A stretch of DNA of 64,000 nt from contig CAJKSP010000003.1 in the NCBI GenBank assembly GCA_905202595.1, forward strand, positions 25,118 to 89,117, written 5' to 3'. Numbering within the stretch: the stretch's first letter is position 1; each line of letters starts with the position of its first letter. A model generated the notes under the pieces. That model saw only the letters and a list, made by a program, of their open reading frames with translations, was not told the DNA's origin and did no database searches. The translations under genes and the position numbers were made by a program. Below are positions 42,081-49,932 of this stretch, piece by piece. This stretch comes from an uncultured Sutterella sp. (lineage in GTDB: Bacteria > Pseudomonadota > Gammaproteobacteria > Burkholderiales > Burkholderiaceae_F).

Positions 42081-42746
42081 ATGACAGAAGCAGACATGCG
42101 ATTCAGCGAGGCGTCGGCCGATGCCATGGCCTCCTCCGCCGCACCGACGATCCGCGTTCCGCGTCCCCGCCGCGGCAAGCACAACCGCCGCATGGAGATC
42201 CTCCAGACGCTTGCGGCGCTTCTTGAAGATCCGCGCTGCGACCGCATCACCACTGCCCAGATTGCCAAGAAGCTCAATCTGAGCGAAGCGGCGCTCTATC
42301 GCAACTTCTCATCGAAGGCTCAGATGTTCGATGCGCTCATCTCCTTCATTGAGACTTCGCTCATGGGGCTCTTTGCGCAGATTCGCGAAGACGAGCATCT
42401 CACGCATTTGGCGCGCGTGCAGGAGATGATCCGCGTCATGCTCCTCTTCGCTGAAAAGAATCGCGGCTTGGTGCGCCTCATGACGGGGCAGGCCCTCATG
42501 AAGGAGAACCCGGCGCTGACCGAGCGCATGAGCCACATCATCGACAAGCTCGAATCTGGGCTGAAGCAGGCGCTGCGCGAAGCCGTCCTCGCGCAGGAGC
42601 TTCCGGCTGACTTCAATGCTTCCGGGCGCGCGAGCCTCATCATGAACTGGGTGGCAGGCCGCTGGCTGCGCTTTGTGCTCACGGGCTTCAAGACGACGCC
42701 GGGCGATGTGTCTGCGATTGCCATGTCGCCGTTCTTCGCCAAGTAG
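42081..42746 (+). CDS. slmA: Nucleoid occlusion factor SlmA (TetR family)
   Basis: TetR-fold DNA-binding protein, 221 residues, reading closely like E. coli SlmA: NRRMEILQTLAALLED, then RITTAQIAKKLNLSEAALYR (helix-turn-helix), FSSKAQMFDALISFIETSL, and GLVRLMTGQALM in the effector region. SlmA binds sites on the chromosome and blocks FtsZ ring assembly over unsegregated DNA. The N-terminus has about 30 residues more than E. coli; a later start is possible (for example at 42099). The gene is alone; a terminator follows. Family call is confident; that it acts in division is from known biology. Confidence 0.88.
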   Translation: MTEADMRFSEASADAMASSAAPTIRVPRPRRGKHNRRMEILQTLAALLEDPRCDRITTAQIAKKLNLSEAALYRNFSSKAQMFDALISFIETSLMGLFAQIREDEHLTHLARVQEMIRVMLLFAEKNRGLVRLMTGQALMKENPALTERMSHIIDKLESGLKQALREAVLAQELPADFNASGRASLIMNWVAGRWLRFVLTGFKTTPGDVSAIAMSPFFAK

Positions 42747-42791
42747 CGTCGGGACGCTTCAGCGCTCCGCCGGCGGCTGTGCGGCTTTGAA

Positions 42792-42827
42792 GGAGAAGAC
42801 GAGGTGGATCCCTCGTCTTCTTTTGCT
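42792..42827 (+). terminator. Intrinsic terminator after slmA
   Basis: GAAGACGAGG (42795-42804) pairs with CCTCGTCTTC (42811-42820), followed by TTTT. Confidence 0.78.
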
Positions 42828-42893
42828 ATTGGCGGGCGGCGCCGAGCCGATTTCCTTTTCCCATCTCTAACTCAATGACAAGAGGCAAGCCTT

Positions 42894-43514
42894 ATGCCGC
42901 TCTCCGTGTGGTTCGCGTTTGCTGGAGCCAGTCTCCTTCTTTCGATTGCGCCCGGTCCGGATAATCTTTTCGTGCTCACTCAGTCCGCAGTCTTCGGCGT
43001 TCGGGCGGGGCTGCTGGTTGTCGCGGGCCTCTGCTGCGGTCTTGTCATTCAAACGATCTGCGCGGCGCTGGGTCTCGCGGCTCTGGTAGCCGCTGTGCCG
43101 GCGCTCTTCTGGGCCATCAAGATTCTGGGCGCCGCCTATCTGCTCTATCTGGCCGTCATGGCCTGGCGGCATTCGGTGTCGGGCTCGGGCGACACGAAGG
43201 GCGTTGCGCTGTCGAACGCTGCGCTGTGGCGGCGCGGCGTGATCATGAATGTGACGAATCCGAAGGTGCAGATTTTCTTCCTCGCCTTCTTCCCGCAGTT
43301 CGTGCAGCCCGGGACGACCGGCTGGGCGCTCGTCATCCAGATGATCATTCAGGGCCTCACCTTCATTGCGGCGACGGCGATCGTCTTCGGCATCATCGCC
43401 TGGTGCGCGGGCACGCTCGCCGACAAGCTCCGCAGTCCGCGCTTTCAGATGATTCTGAACCGCGTGAGCGCCGTCATTTTCGTCGGCCTGGCGGTCTTTA
43501 CGCTCATGAGCTGA
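42894..43514 (+). CDS. LysE/RhtB-family amino-acid exporter
   Basis: A 206-residue inner-membrane exporter of the LysE superfamily (RhtB branch), with five to six hydrophobic segments. The family signature appears as SIAPGPDNLFVLTQSAVFG near residues 17-35 (usual form GPxxxLV), and MNVTNPKVQIFFLAFFPQF near 118-136. It would expel amino acids such as threonine, homoserine or lysine when pools run high, useful for a peptide-eater. ATG at 42894. Stands alone with its own hairpin after it. Confidence 0.9.
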   Translation: MPLSVWFAFAGASLLLSIAPGPDNLFVLTQSAVFGVRAGLLVVAGLCCGLVIQTICAALGLAALVAAVPALFWAIKILGAAYLLYLAVMAWRHSVSGSGDTKGVALSNAALWRRGVIMNVTNPKVQIFFLAFFPQFVQPGTTGWALVIQMIIQGLTFIAATAIVFGIIAWCAGTLADKLRSPRFQMILNRVSAVIFVGLAVFTLMS

Positions 43515-43544
43515 GCGCTTTCCTGCGCCTCGGGCCACTTCCGT

Positions 43545-43582
43545 CAAGCGCCCGCTCCTGCCTGCGAAGGAGCGGGCGCTTC
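43545..43582 (+). terminator. Strong hairpin after the LysE-type gene
   Basis: AAGCGCCCGCTCCT (43546-43559) pairs with AGGAGCGGGCGCTT (43568-43581). Few T's follow, so termination by this hairpin alone is likely but not certain. Confidence 0.6.
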
Positions 43583-43700
43583 TGCCTGGCGCTTATTGAT
43601 GCGGCAAGCAAATAAATTTAGATATTGATTTGATATTGGAATTTTCCGGGGCGAATCGCTAAAAAGGCGCTATGAGCTTTTCTTTGCGGAGGATCATCAG

Positions 43701-44132
43701 ATGACTGCTCGTTTCAACCGTGCCGCTGCAGCGGCCGCCTGCACGCTTGTAGCGGCCGGTTCGGCCTGGACGGCCGCTGCGGCCGAAGCGCCTTCAGCAG
43801 CTGAGCTTGAGCGCTATGCGCCGAATCTTGTGCGGCTTTCCCGCATTTCGGTCGATCCTGCGCAGCTCGAGCAGTACAAGGCCATTCTCGCCGAAGAAGC
43901 CCGCGCCTCCATGGCTGCGGAGCCGGGCGTGCGCATTCTCTATGCGGTGTCGGAAAAGAAAGATCCGACCAAGTTCACCATTCTGGAGATCTATGCGAGC
44001 CAGGAAGCCTACCAGTCGCATCTGAAGACGCCGCATTTCCTCAAGTACAAGAACGGCACGCTCGACATGGTGAAGTCGCTCGAGCTGATCGACTGCGATC
44101 CGCTCGTGCCCGAGGCGCTGATGAAGCCGTAG
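43701..44132 (+). CDS. Secreted ABM-domain protein (quinol-monooxygenase-like)
   Basis: A 143-residue protein with a signal peptide (residues 1-28, Ala-rich, cleavage near AAA|E) and an antibiotic-biosynthesis-monooxygenase (ABM) fold afterwards: LVRLSRISVDPAQLEQYK, then ILYAVSEKKDPTKFTILEIY, then YQSHLKTPHFLKYK, the last being the typical H-T-P-H-F stretch. Such ferredoxin-like α/β barrels include quinol monooxygenases and heme-degrading enzymes and are usually cytoplasmic, so the export signal is unusual. GCGGAGGA precedes the ATG at 43701 by 9 bases. Function unproven. Confidence 0.82.
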   Translation: MTARFNRAAAAAACTLVAAGSAWTAAAAEAPSAAELERYAPNLVRLSRISVDPAQLEQYKAILAEEARASMAAEPGVRILYAVSEKKDPTKFTILEIYASQEAYQSHLKTPHFLKYKNGTLDMVKSLELIDCDPLVPEALMKP

Positions 44133-44146
44133 CCGCGCCCCGGCAA

Positions 44147-44187
44147 AACAAAAGCCGCATCGCTTCTGCGCTGCGGCTTTTTTGGGG
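44147..44187. terminator. Intrinsic terminator between convergent genes
   Basis: AAAAGCCGCA pairs with TGCGGCTTTTTT around a GC-rich loop (44149-44184). It serves the ABM gene on the plus strand and could also end ppsR on the minus strand. Confidence 0.8.
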
Positions 44188-44206
44188 GCGTGCGCCTCGG
44201 CGCGCG

Positions 44207-45070
44207 CTAGACCTTCGAACGCTTTTCGAGGCCGAGCTCCGACATGATCGTCGCCGAAATCTCTTCAATCGACTTCGTCGTGGAATTGAGCCAGCGGATG
44301 CCTTCGCGATGCATGAGCGCCTCGGCGTCGCTCGTTTCCTTGCGGCAGTTTTCGAGGCTGGCATAGCGGCTGCCGGGCCGGCGCTCGTTGCGGATTTCGG
44401 AGAGGCGCTCGGCGCTGATCGAGAGGCCGAAGAGCTTGCCGCGCAGCGGAATGAGCGCTTCAGGAAGCGAGCCGCGCTCGAAGTCTTCGGGGATGAGGGG
44501 GTAGTTGGCGACTTTGATGCCGAACTGCATGGCGAGGAAGAGCGACGTCGGCGTCTTGCCTGAGCGCGAGACGCCCACGAGGATTACGTCCGCCTCGTCG
44601 AGGCCGCGGTTCGTCTGGCCGTCGTCGTGCTGCAGCGTGTAGTCGATGGCGGCAATGCGGCGGTTGTACTTTTCGTCGTCGCGGATTTTGTGCGTCTGGC
44701 CGATCGAATGGGCGCTCTTCATGCCGAGCTCGGTTTCGAGCGGGCCGACGAACTTGCGGAAGAGGTCGATGATGTGTCCGCTCACGAGCTCGTTGAAGCT
44801 GCGCATGATGTCAGGATCGACGAACGTCGTGAAGATGATCGGGCGCGTGCCTTCCTCCTTCTGCACGGCATTGATGCGGCGCGCGGTGTCGACGGCCTTC
44901 TCGACGGTGTTCACGAACGGAATGCGGGTCTGGTGGTAGCGCAGATCCGGAAACTGCGTGAGGATCGAGTGCGCGAGCGTTTCAGCCGTGATGGCGGTGC
45001 CGTCGCTCACGATGAAAATCTGGCGGATCTGCGCCTGAGGCTGGGGCTGCTGCGGGGTGGTGGCGGTCAT
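44207..45070 (-). CDS. ppsR: PEP synthase regulatory kinase/phosphorylase
   Basis: A 287-residue member of the DUF299/PSRP family, which uses ADP to phosphorylate a Thr of PEP synthase (inactivating it) and phosphate to remove it again. The nucleotide loop GVSRSGKTPT is at residues 166-175; other conserved pieces are IFIVSDGTAITAE near the N-terminus and the AIDYTLQHDDG block just before. Start at 45070. It is divergent from ppsA, the usual partner arrangement, but the two are now 2.2 kb apart because TnpB elements have inserted between them. Controls the pyruvate-to-PEP step of gluconeogenesis. Confidence 0.94.
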   Translation of the reverse strand: MTATTPQQPQPQAQIRQIFIVSDGTAITAETLAHSILTQFPDLRYHQTRIPFVNTVEKAVDTARRINAVQKEEGTRPIIFTTFVDPDIMRSFNELVSGHIIDLFRKFVGPLETELGMKSAHSIGQTHKIRDDEKYNRRIAAIDYTLQHDDGQTNRGLDEADVILVGVSRSGKTPTSLFLAMQFGIKVANYPLIPEDFERGSLPEALIPLRGKLFGLSISAERLSEIRNERRPGSRYASLENCRKETSDAEALMHREGIRWLNSTTKSIEEISATIMSELGLEKRSKV

Positions 45071-45145
45071 GTTGGGCGAGCGCTGCGGGCGGCTTCTCCG
45101 TCTGCGGCGCTTTGGGTGAAAAAGTTCTTGTTCAGAATCCGCATG

Positions 45146-45490
45146 TTGACATCCTCCCCTGATTGAAATCAGGGGATTCCTGCAGAGCTGCTCAAGCAGC
45201 CCTCGGGCGGGTTCTCGCTGCTGGCTTCAAAGCTTCGTGCAAAAGGCGCGGCGGCTTCGAGGCTCGCTTCGCGAGCGATGCGCTTTTTATCGTGTGCGCT
45301 CGGGCCTGTCGGGCCCTTCCTCCTCACGTTGATTGCGCCGACAGCATCGGCATGGTCGCCGCAGCCGCACGCGGCACAGCAAAATACCGCCTGCTTGGGG
45401 CGGCTCCGCTTGTCTGTGCAGTGGCACTTCGGACAGTCTTGTAGTATAGCGGGCGGCGCAGCCATCACAATCCCGGCGCTGCTGTGAAGC
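45146..45490 (-). mobile_element. Truncated IS605-type element, right end and tnpB 3' remnant only
   Basis: On the minus strand the sequence runs through the last third of a TnpB frame and into GGAATCCCC/GGGGAGGATGTCAA (45180 down to 45146), the hairpin typical of IS605-family right ends, closing in TCAA. The left part of the element, up to tnpB codons before the zinc ribbon, is missing; the neighbouring plus-strand element starts where it should continue. Boundary at 45490 approximate. Confidence 0.68.
45169..45468 (-). pseudogene. TnpB remnant (C-terminal zinc ribbon and third RuvC motif only)
   Basis: An open stretch of 99 codons showing the TnpB C-terminus: zinc ribbon CPKCHC with CAACG, the shared KRSRPKQAVF bridge, and HADAVGAIN, the last RuvC Asp region. 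The first ~17 codons are out of frame with the true TnpB reading (a YTT-like stretch continues in another frame), so a small frameshift sits near 45430. The rest of the gene is absent. Opposite in orientation to the larger copy next to it and clearly related to it, but not identical. Confidence 0.72.
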
Positions 45491-45500
45491 GGTTATCAAA

Positions 45501-45543
45501 AGGGCCGTAAAACCTCTTCCTTCAGGAAGAGGATATAAGGCCC
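45501..45543 (+). repeat. Left-end hairpin of the TnpB element
   Basis: Outer GGGCC/GGCCC pair encloses an 8-bp perfect stem (45512-45519 with 45524-45531) with a TTCA loop. The same loop occurs in the right-end hairpin (46841-46860). Confidence 0.7.
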
Positions 45544-45614
45544 ATCGTGCGAAGCACGATTGAATTTCTTCGAATCGAGTTCAAACGAAAAAGATATGCG
45601 AAGATTCAATCACC

Positions 45615-46749
45615 ATGAAGATTGTCTGCAGCTTCAAGTTTGAACTCCTCGCGAACGATGACCAGCGGTCCGCATTGAGCCGGAACGCAGGATGCCGCCG
45701 CTTTGTGTTCAACAAAGCGCTTGAGCTGCAGAACGAACGCAAGGCCAAGGGCGAGAAGCTGCTCAGCTATTGTGAAATGGCTGCCGAATTGGTGCGCTGG
45801 AAGAAGGCGGACGAGACAGCCTTCCTTAAAGAAGCGATGTCTCAGCCGCTGCAGCAGACGCTGCGTGATCTCGACCGCGCCGTCAGGGACAGTTTCAGGC
45901 CTCAGAACGACGCGGCCCGTCGCATTCAAGAACGCGGACGGGTCGCTGACATCCGGCACGGTGAAGCAGATTCACGTCAACAAGGACTGCGGCCGGTGGT
46001 TCGTCGTGTTCACGGCGGAATTCGACGTCGTTCGCCCGGAGATGAAAGCGCTTGATGTCGGCATAGACATCGGCGTCGTTCATGCAGTGGCGACAAGCAG
46101 CGGAAAGTTCTACGACCTCGATACCGACAAGCTCAAGGAAATCGAGAAGAAGATGGCGAAGCTTCAGCGGAAGCTTTCGCTCAATCTGTCGTCTCGAAAA
46201 AGGCTTGCGGAGAAGGGGCTGGCCGAACCGTTCGACAAAACAAAGCCGAGCCGGAAGCGGCGGCGGCTCAAAGAAGGCATCCAGAAGCTCTGCCGAAGAA
46301 TGCGCTGCATTCGTCAGACCTTCTATCAGACAACCGCACGTGCGCTCGCGCAGGAGTACGGCTGCGTATATGCGGAAGATCTGAAGACGAAGAACATGAC
46401 GAAGAGCGCCAAGGGAACGGTTGAGAATCCGGGCCAGCGCGTCAAGCAAAAGTCGGGACTCAATCGCGCCATTCTTCGCACGGGCTTTCATGGCCTGAGC
46501 CAAGCAGTGGACTGGCAGCTGACGAAAGCAGGCGGCATTCTTGAAAAAGTACCCCCCGCGTACACCAGCTGCACATGCCCGGTCTGCGGCTGCTGCGACA
46601 AACGCAGCAGACCCAAACAGGCTGTGTTTCACTGCATAAGCTGTGGCTACACAAATAATGCCGACATTGTCGGTGCTTTGAACGTGCTGAGGAAGGGACG
46701 GACTGCCCCGAGCGCGCACGTCAAAAAATGCGCATCGCCTGTGAAGTGA
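45615..46749 (+). pseudogene. tnpB: tnpB, RNA-guided nuclease gene broken by deletion and frameshifts
   Basis: TnpB is the RNA-guided RuvC nuclease of IS605-type elements. The first ~95 codons read from 45615 (MKIVCSFKFELL to LRDLDRAVRDSF). At about 45905 the reading must switch to another frame, and ~40-50 residues that normally follow (the region with a PRFKKK-type motif) are missing; the second frame then runs from KNADGSLTSGTVKQ to 46749. RuvC Asp (GIDIG, about 46060), Glu (YAEDLK, about 46375) and the last Asp (NADIVGALN, about 46660) and both zinc-ribbon Cys pairs (CPVC, CISC) are intact. Near 46735 a further shift is suggested, because an alternative frame continues the C-terminal tail seen in the minus-strand remnant. 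Probably inactive as a nuclease. Confidence 0.8.
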
Positions 46750-46870
46750 GTCGTGAGGCGCCCGTGCCCTTAGCACGGAACTTCAGGGCCATCAGCAGGA
46801 ACCATCCCTTTGGGGCGGCGCAAGCCGCTTTAGAGGGAATCACCGCCCTTCAGGACGGTGAGGACGTCAA
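46725..46870 (+). ncRNA. Predicted reRNA/omega-RNA scaffold of the TnpB element
   Basis: In IS605-type elements the guide RNA comes from the tnpB 3' end and right end, with the flanking DNA as guide. Here the 3' end folds (GCGGCG/CGCCGC-type pairings around 46812-46830) and closes with the GGAATCACCG...CGGTGAGGACGTCAA hairpin. The putative guide would start right after TCAA, at 46871. Start boundary is a guess and expression is unknown. Confidence 0.45.
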
Positions 46871-46871
46871 C

Positions 46872-47233
46872 TTCCAGAAACTCCGAATGTCTGGGAGTCC
46901 ACGCTGTCGCTTTGCCGCGCGCTGCACGACGGCCTCATACCCCCGCGGCTGAAGCCGAGGGCTTGGCGGCTTTCCATCAAGGAAGCCCTGCGGACTCGGC
47001 ATTCGGGAAGCTGCTGCTGCCGAAAGGGCGGATCAGGCGAAATCGGGACGTGCAGAAGCCCTTGCGCGAGGCGCCGCCTGCTGCCCGCAATCTGCGGCTT
47101 CTGACGCGATCTCCCTGATCCTCGGGCGAACGTCGGCCTCATGCGGCAGCTCTAAGCCGATCGGGTTACAATGCCCACGGTTTTCTTTACTGCCCGCCGC
47201 CCTCTCTTTTGGGCGGGAAACACGAGGAACAAA
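46872..47233. other. Intergenic region before ppsA (362 bases)
   Basis: Between the TnpB right end and ppsA. Contains TACAAT at 47167-47172, a possible -10 element 62 bases before the start, without a good -35. No gene recognised. Confidence 0.4.
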
Positions 47234-49618
47234 ATGGTACAGGGTCGTTATGTCTTTCCTTTCAGCCAGCTTCGCATGACCGACGTTGACCGCGTCGGCG
47301 GCAAGAATGCGTCGCTCGGCGAACTGCTCAGCCAGCTCGCCGGCGCAGGCATCCGCGTGCCTGACGGCTTTGCAACGACGGCTGAAGCCTTCCGCCTCTT
47401 TCTGAAGGAAGGCGGGCTGGAAGATCGAATCAACGAGCGTCTCGCGAATCTCGACGTTGAGGACGTGAAGGCCCTGGAGGCCGCCGGCGCGGAAATCCGC
47501 GGCTGGATTGAAGAAGCGCCTTTCCCCGCCGAGCTCGAGCGCGAAATCCGCGAATTCTACGACTGGCTCAAGGACGGTCAGCAGGAGATCTCCGTGGCGG
47601 TCCGCTCTTCGGCGACGGCTGAGGATCTTCCGGACGCTTCCTTCGCCGGCCAGCAGGAGACGGTGCTCAACGTCGTCGGCATCGACGCTGTGCTTGCCCG
47701 CATGAAGGAAGTCTTTGCCTCGCTCTACAACGATCGTGCAATTTCCTATCGCGTGCACAAGGGCTTTGCGCACAGCAACGTCGCGCTTTCCGCCGGCGTG
47801 CAGCGCATGTGCCGCTCCGACAAGGGCGCTGCGGGCGTGATGTTCACGCTCGACACCGAATCGGGCTTTGATCAGGTCGTCTTCATCACCGCGTCCTACG
47901 GCCTCGGCGAGACCGTGGTGCAGGGCGCCGTGAACCCGGACGAGTTCTACGTCTTCAAGCCCACGCTCGATGCGGGCAAGTTCCCGATCATCCGCAAGAC
48001 GCTCGGCTCCAAGCTCATCAAGATGGAGTTCGAGGACGACCGCTCCACCGGCCGCACGGTGCGCACGATCGACGTGCCCGCCGAGGACCGCCGCCGCTTC
48101 GCCATCACCGACGCCGACGTGATCGAGCTCGCGAAGTTCGCCCGCATCATCGAGAAGCACTACGGCCGCCCGATGGACATCGAATGGGGCAAGGACGGCA
48201 TCGACGGCAAGATCTACATCCTGCAGGCCCGTCCTGAGACGGTGAAGTCGCAGCAGAAGGGCGCCGACGTCCAGATCCGCTACACGCTCGGCAAGAAGGG
48301 CCGCCTGCTCGTTCAGGGCCGTGCCATCGGCCAGAAGATCGGCCAGGGCGCCGTGCGCGTCGTGCAGAGCGCGACGGAGATGGACCGCGTTCAGCCGGGC
48401 GACGTCCTCGTCACCGACATGACCGATCCCAACTGGGAGCCGGTGATGAAGAAGGCCGCCGCCATCGTGACGAACCGCGGCGGACGCACCTGCCACGCCG
48501 CCATCATTGCGCGCGAGCTCGGCATTCCTGCGGTCGTCGGCTGCGGCGACGCGACGGAGCGCCTCGTCGAGGGGCTGCCGGTGACGGTGTCCTGCGCCGA
48601 GGGCGACACGGGCAACATCTACGAGGGCATCCTCGACGTGACGACGGAAGAAGTCCGCCGCGGCGCTCTCCCCGAGATCCCCTGCAAGGTCATGATGAAC
48701 GTGGGCAATCCGCAGCTCGCGTTCGAGTTCCAGTCGATCCCGAACAAGGGCGTCGGCCTCGCCCGCCTCGAGTTCATCATCAACAACAACATCGGCATCC
48801 ATCCGAAGGTCATCCTCGAGTACCCGAACGTGCGCGGCGAGCTGCGCGACGCGGTCGAGCGCCTGTCGGCGGGCTACGCCTCGCCCAAGGAGTTCTACGA
48901 GCGCAAGATCGCTGAAGGCGTCGCGACGATCGCCGCCGCCTTCTACCCGAAGAAGGTGATCGTGCGCCTCTCGGACTTCAAGAGCAACGAGTACCGCAAG
49001 CTCATCGGCGGCGCCGACTACGAGCCCTGCGAAGAGAATCCGATGCTCGGCTTCCGCGGCGCTTCGCGCTACATCTCGAACCAGTTCGCCGAGTGCTTCG
49101 CCATGGAGTGCCGCGCGATGAAGTTCGTGCGCGATGAAATGGGCCTCACTAACGTTGAGCTCATGATTCCGTTCGTCCGCACGATCGGAGAAGCCCGCCG
49201 CGTCACCGAGATCATGGAGCAGCACGGCCTCAAGCGCGGCGTGAACGGCCTGCGTCTCAACATGATGTGCGAGATTCCGAGCAACGCCGTCCTGGCTGAT
49301 CAGTTCCTCGACTACTTCGACGGCTTCTCGATCGGCTCGAACGACATGACGCAGCTCGCGCTCGGCCTCGACCGCGACTCGGGCCTCGTCGCCGCCGAAT
49401 TCGACGAGCGCGATGACGCCGTGAAGGCGCTGCTCGCCATGGCGATCAAGGCCTGCCGCGCCCGCGGCAAGTACGTGGGCATCTGCGGCCAGGGCCCGTC
49501 CGACCATGCCGACTTCGCCCAGTGGCTGATGGATCAGGGGATTGAATCGATTTCGCTCAATCCCGACACGGTCGTCGAGACCTGGCGCCGCCTCGCCGCT
49601 GCGCACTCGGCGAAGTAA
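47234..49618 (+). CDS. ppsA: Phosphoenolpyruvate synthase
   Basis: PEP synthase, 794 residues, converting pyruvate and ATP to PEP, AMP and phosphate for gluconeogenesis. Domains: N-terminal ATP-grasp-like (GGKNASLGELL, then VAVRSSATAEDLPDASFAGQ), the swivelling phosphohistidine domain with GGRTCHAAIIARELGIPAVV (His421, same number as in E. coli), and the C-terminal PEP/pyruvate barrel (LGFRGASRY, GSNDMTQLALGLDRDSG and CGQGPSDH). The ATG at 47234 has GAGGA upstream. Strongly biased, GC-rich codon use suggests high expression. Its regulator gene ppsR lies on the other side of the TnpB insertion. Confidence 0.97.
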   Translation: MVQGRYVFPFSQLRMTDVDRVGGKNASLGELLSQLAGAGIRVPDGFATTAEAFRLFLKEGGLEDRINERLANLDVEDVKALEAAGAEIRGWIEEAPFPAELEREIREFYDWLKDGQQEISVAVRSSATAEDLPDASFAGQQETVLNVVGIDAVLARMKEVFASLYNDRAISYRVHKGFAHSNVALSAGVQRMCRSDKGAAGVMFTLDTESGFDQVVFITASYGLGETVVQGAVNPDEFYVFKPTLDAGKFPIIRKTLGSKLIKMEFEDDRSTGRTVRTIDVPAEDRRRFAITDADVIELAKFARIIEKHYGRPMDIEWGKDGIDGKIYILQARPETVKSQQKGADVQIRYTLGKKGRLLVQGRAIGQKIGQGAVRVVQSATEMDRVQPGDVLVTDMTDPNWEPVMKKAAAIVTNRGGRTCHAAIIARELGIPAVVGCGDATERLVEGLPVTVSCAEGDTGNIYEGILDVTTEEVRRGALPEIPCKVMMNVGNPQLAFEFQSIPNKGVGLARLEFIINNNIGIHPKVILEYPNVRGELRDAVERLSAGYASPKEFYERKIAEGVATIAAAFYPKKVIVRLSDFKSNEYRKLIGGADYEPCEENPMLGFRGASRYISNQFAECFAMECRAMKFVRDEMGLTNVELMIPFVRTIGEARRVTEIMEQHGLKRGVNGLRLNMMCEIPSNAVLADQFLDYFDGFSIGSNDMTQLALGLDRDSGLVAAEFDERDDAVKALLAMAIKACRARGKYVGICGQGPSDHADFAQWLMDQGIESISLNPDTVVETWRRLAAAHSAK

Positions 49619-49631
49619 GCCTTGCTTCACC

Positions 49632-49718
49632 AGCGCCCGCACCTCAGTGCGGGCGCTCTGAAGGCGGCAAGAAAGAAAGCCTGCTGCGCCTCCTTGAGGG
49701 AGAGCGGCAGGCTTTTTT
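49632..49718 (+). terminator. Two hairpins after ppsA, the second with a T run
   Basis: GCGCCCGCAC pairs with GTGCGGGCGC (49634-49655); then AAAGCCTGCTGC pairs with GCGGCAGGCTTTTTT (about 49677-49718). Confidence 0.82.
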
Positions 49719-49932
49719 CATGCGTGCGGGTTATTCCGCTCTTTTCGGCGCACTCTCCTGCGGCGCAAGGGCGCTCTTCGCGTCAGGTTTGCTCCCAGAG
49801 GAATCGGTCAGTAAACTCGGTCGCAGTCGGAAGGATCCGTCGAGTCGGGCTGCAGGCTTGTCTTCGCATCCGGTCCTTCGGCCGCATGTTGAACAAAGCC
49901 GGCAGGACGGCGCTCAAGCAAAGGAGGCGGAC

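Larger units (their letters stand above)
45490..46870 (+). mobile_element. IS605-type TnpB-only element, plus orientation
   Basis: Left end: a structured region with GGGCC...GGCCC (45501-45543) enclosing a perfect CCTCTTCC-TTCA-GGAAGAGG hairpin (45512-45531). A near inverted repeat (45558-45573 with 45599-45611) precedes the tnpB start. Right end: GGAATCACCG, TTCA loop, CGGTGAGGACGTCAA (46836-46870), ending in TCAA as in IS608-like elements. No tnpA transposase gene is present, so it could move only with help. It is inserted between ppsR and ppsA. Exact left cleavage site unresolved. Confidence 0.72.

Noticed and set aside
45163..45444. A plus-strand open frame over the minus-strand TnpB remnant
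   Set aside because: The zinc-ribbon pattern reads only on the minus strand; the plus frame is a shadow.
47033..49642. An 869-codon open frame on the minus strand opposite ppsA
   Set aside because: It covers ppsA exactly and shows the same antisense GC-bias signature (His/Arg/Ala/Asp-rich).
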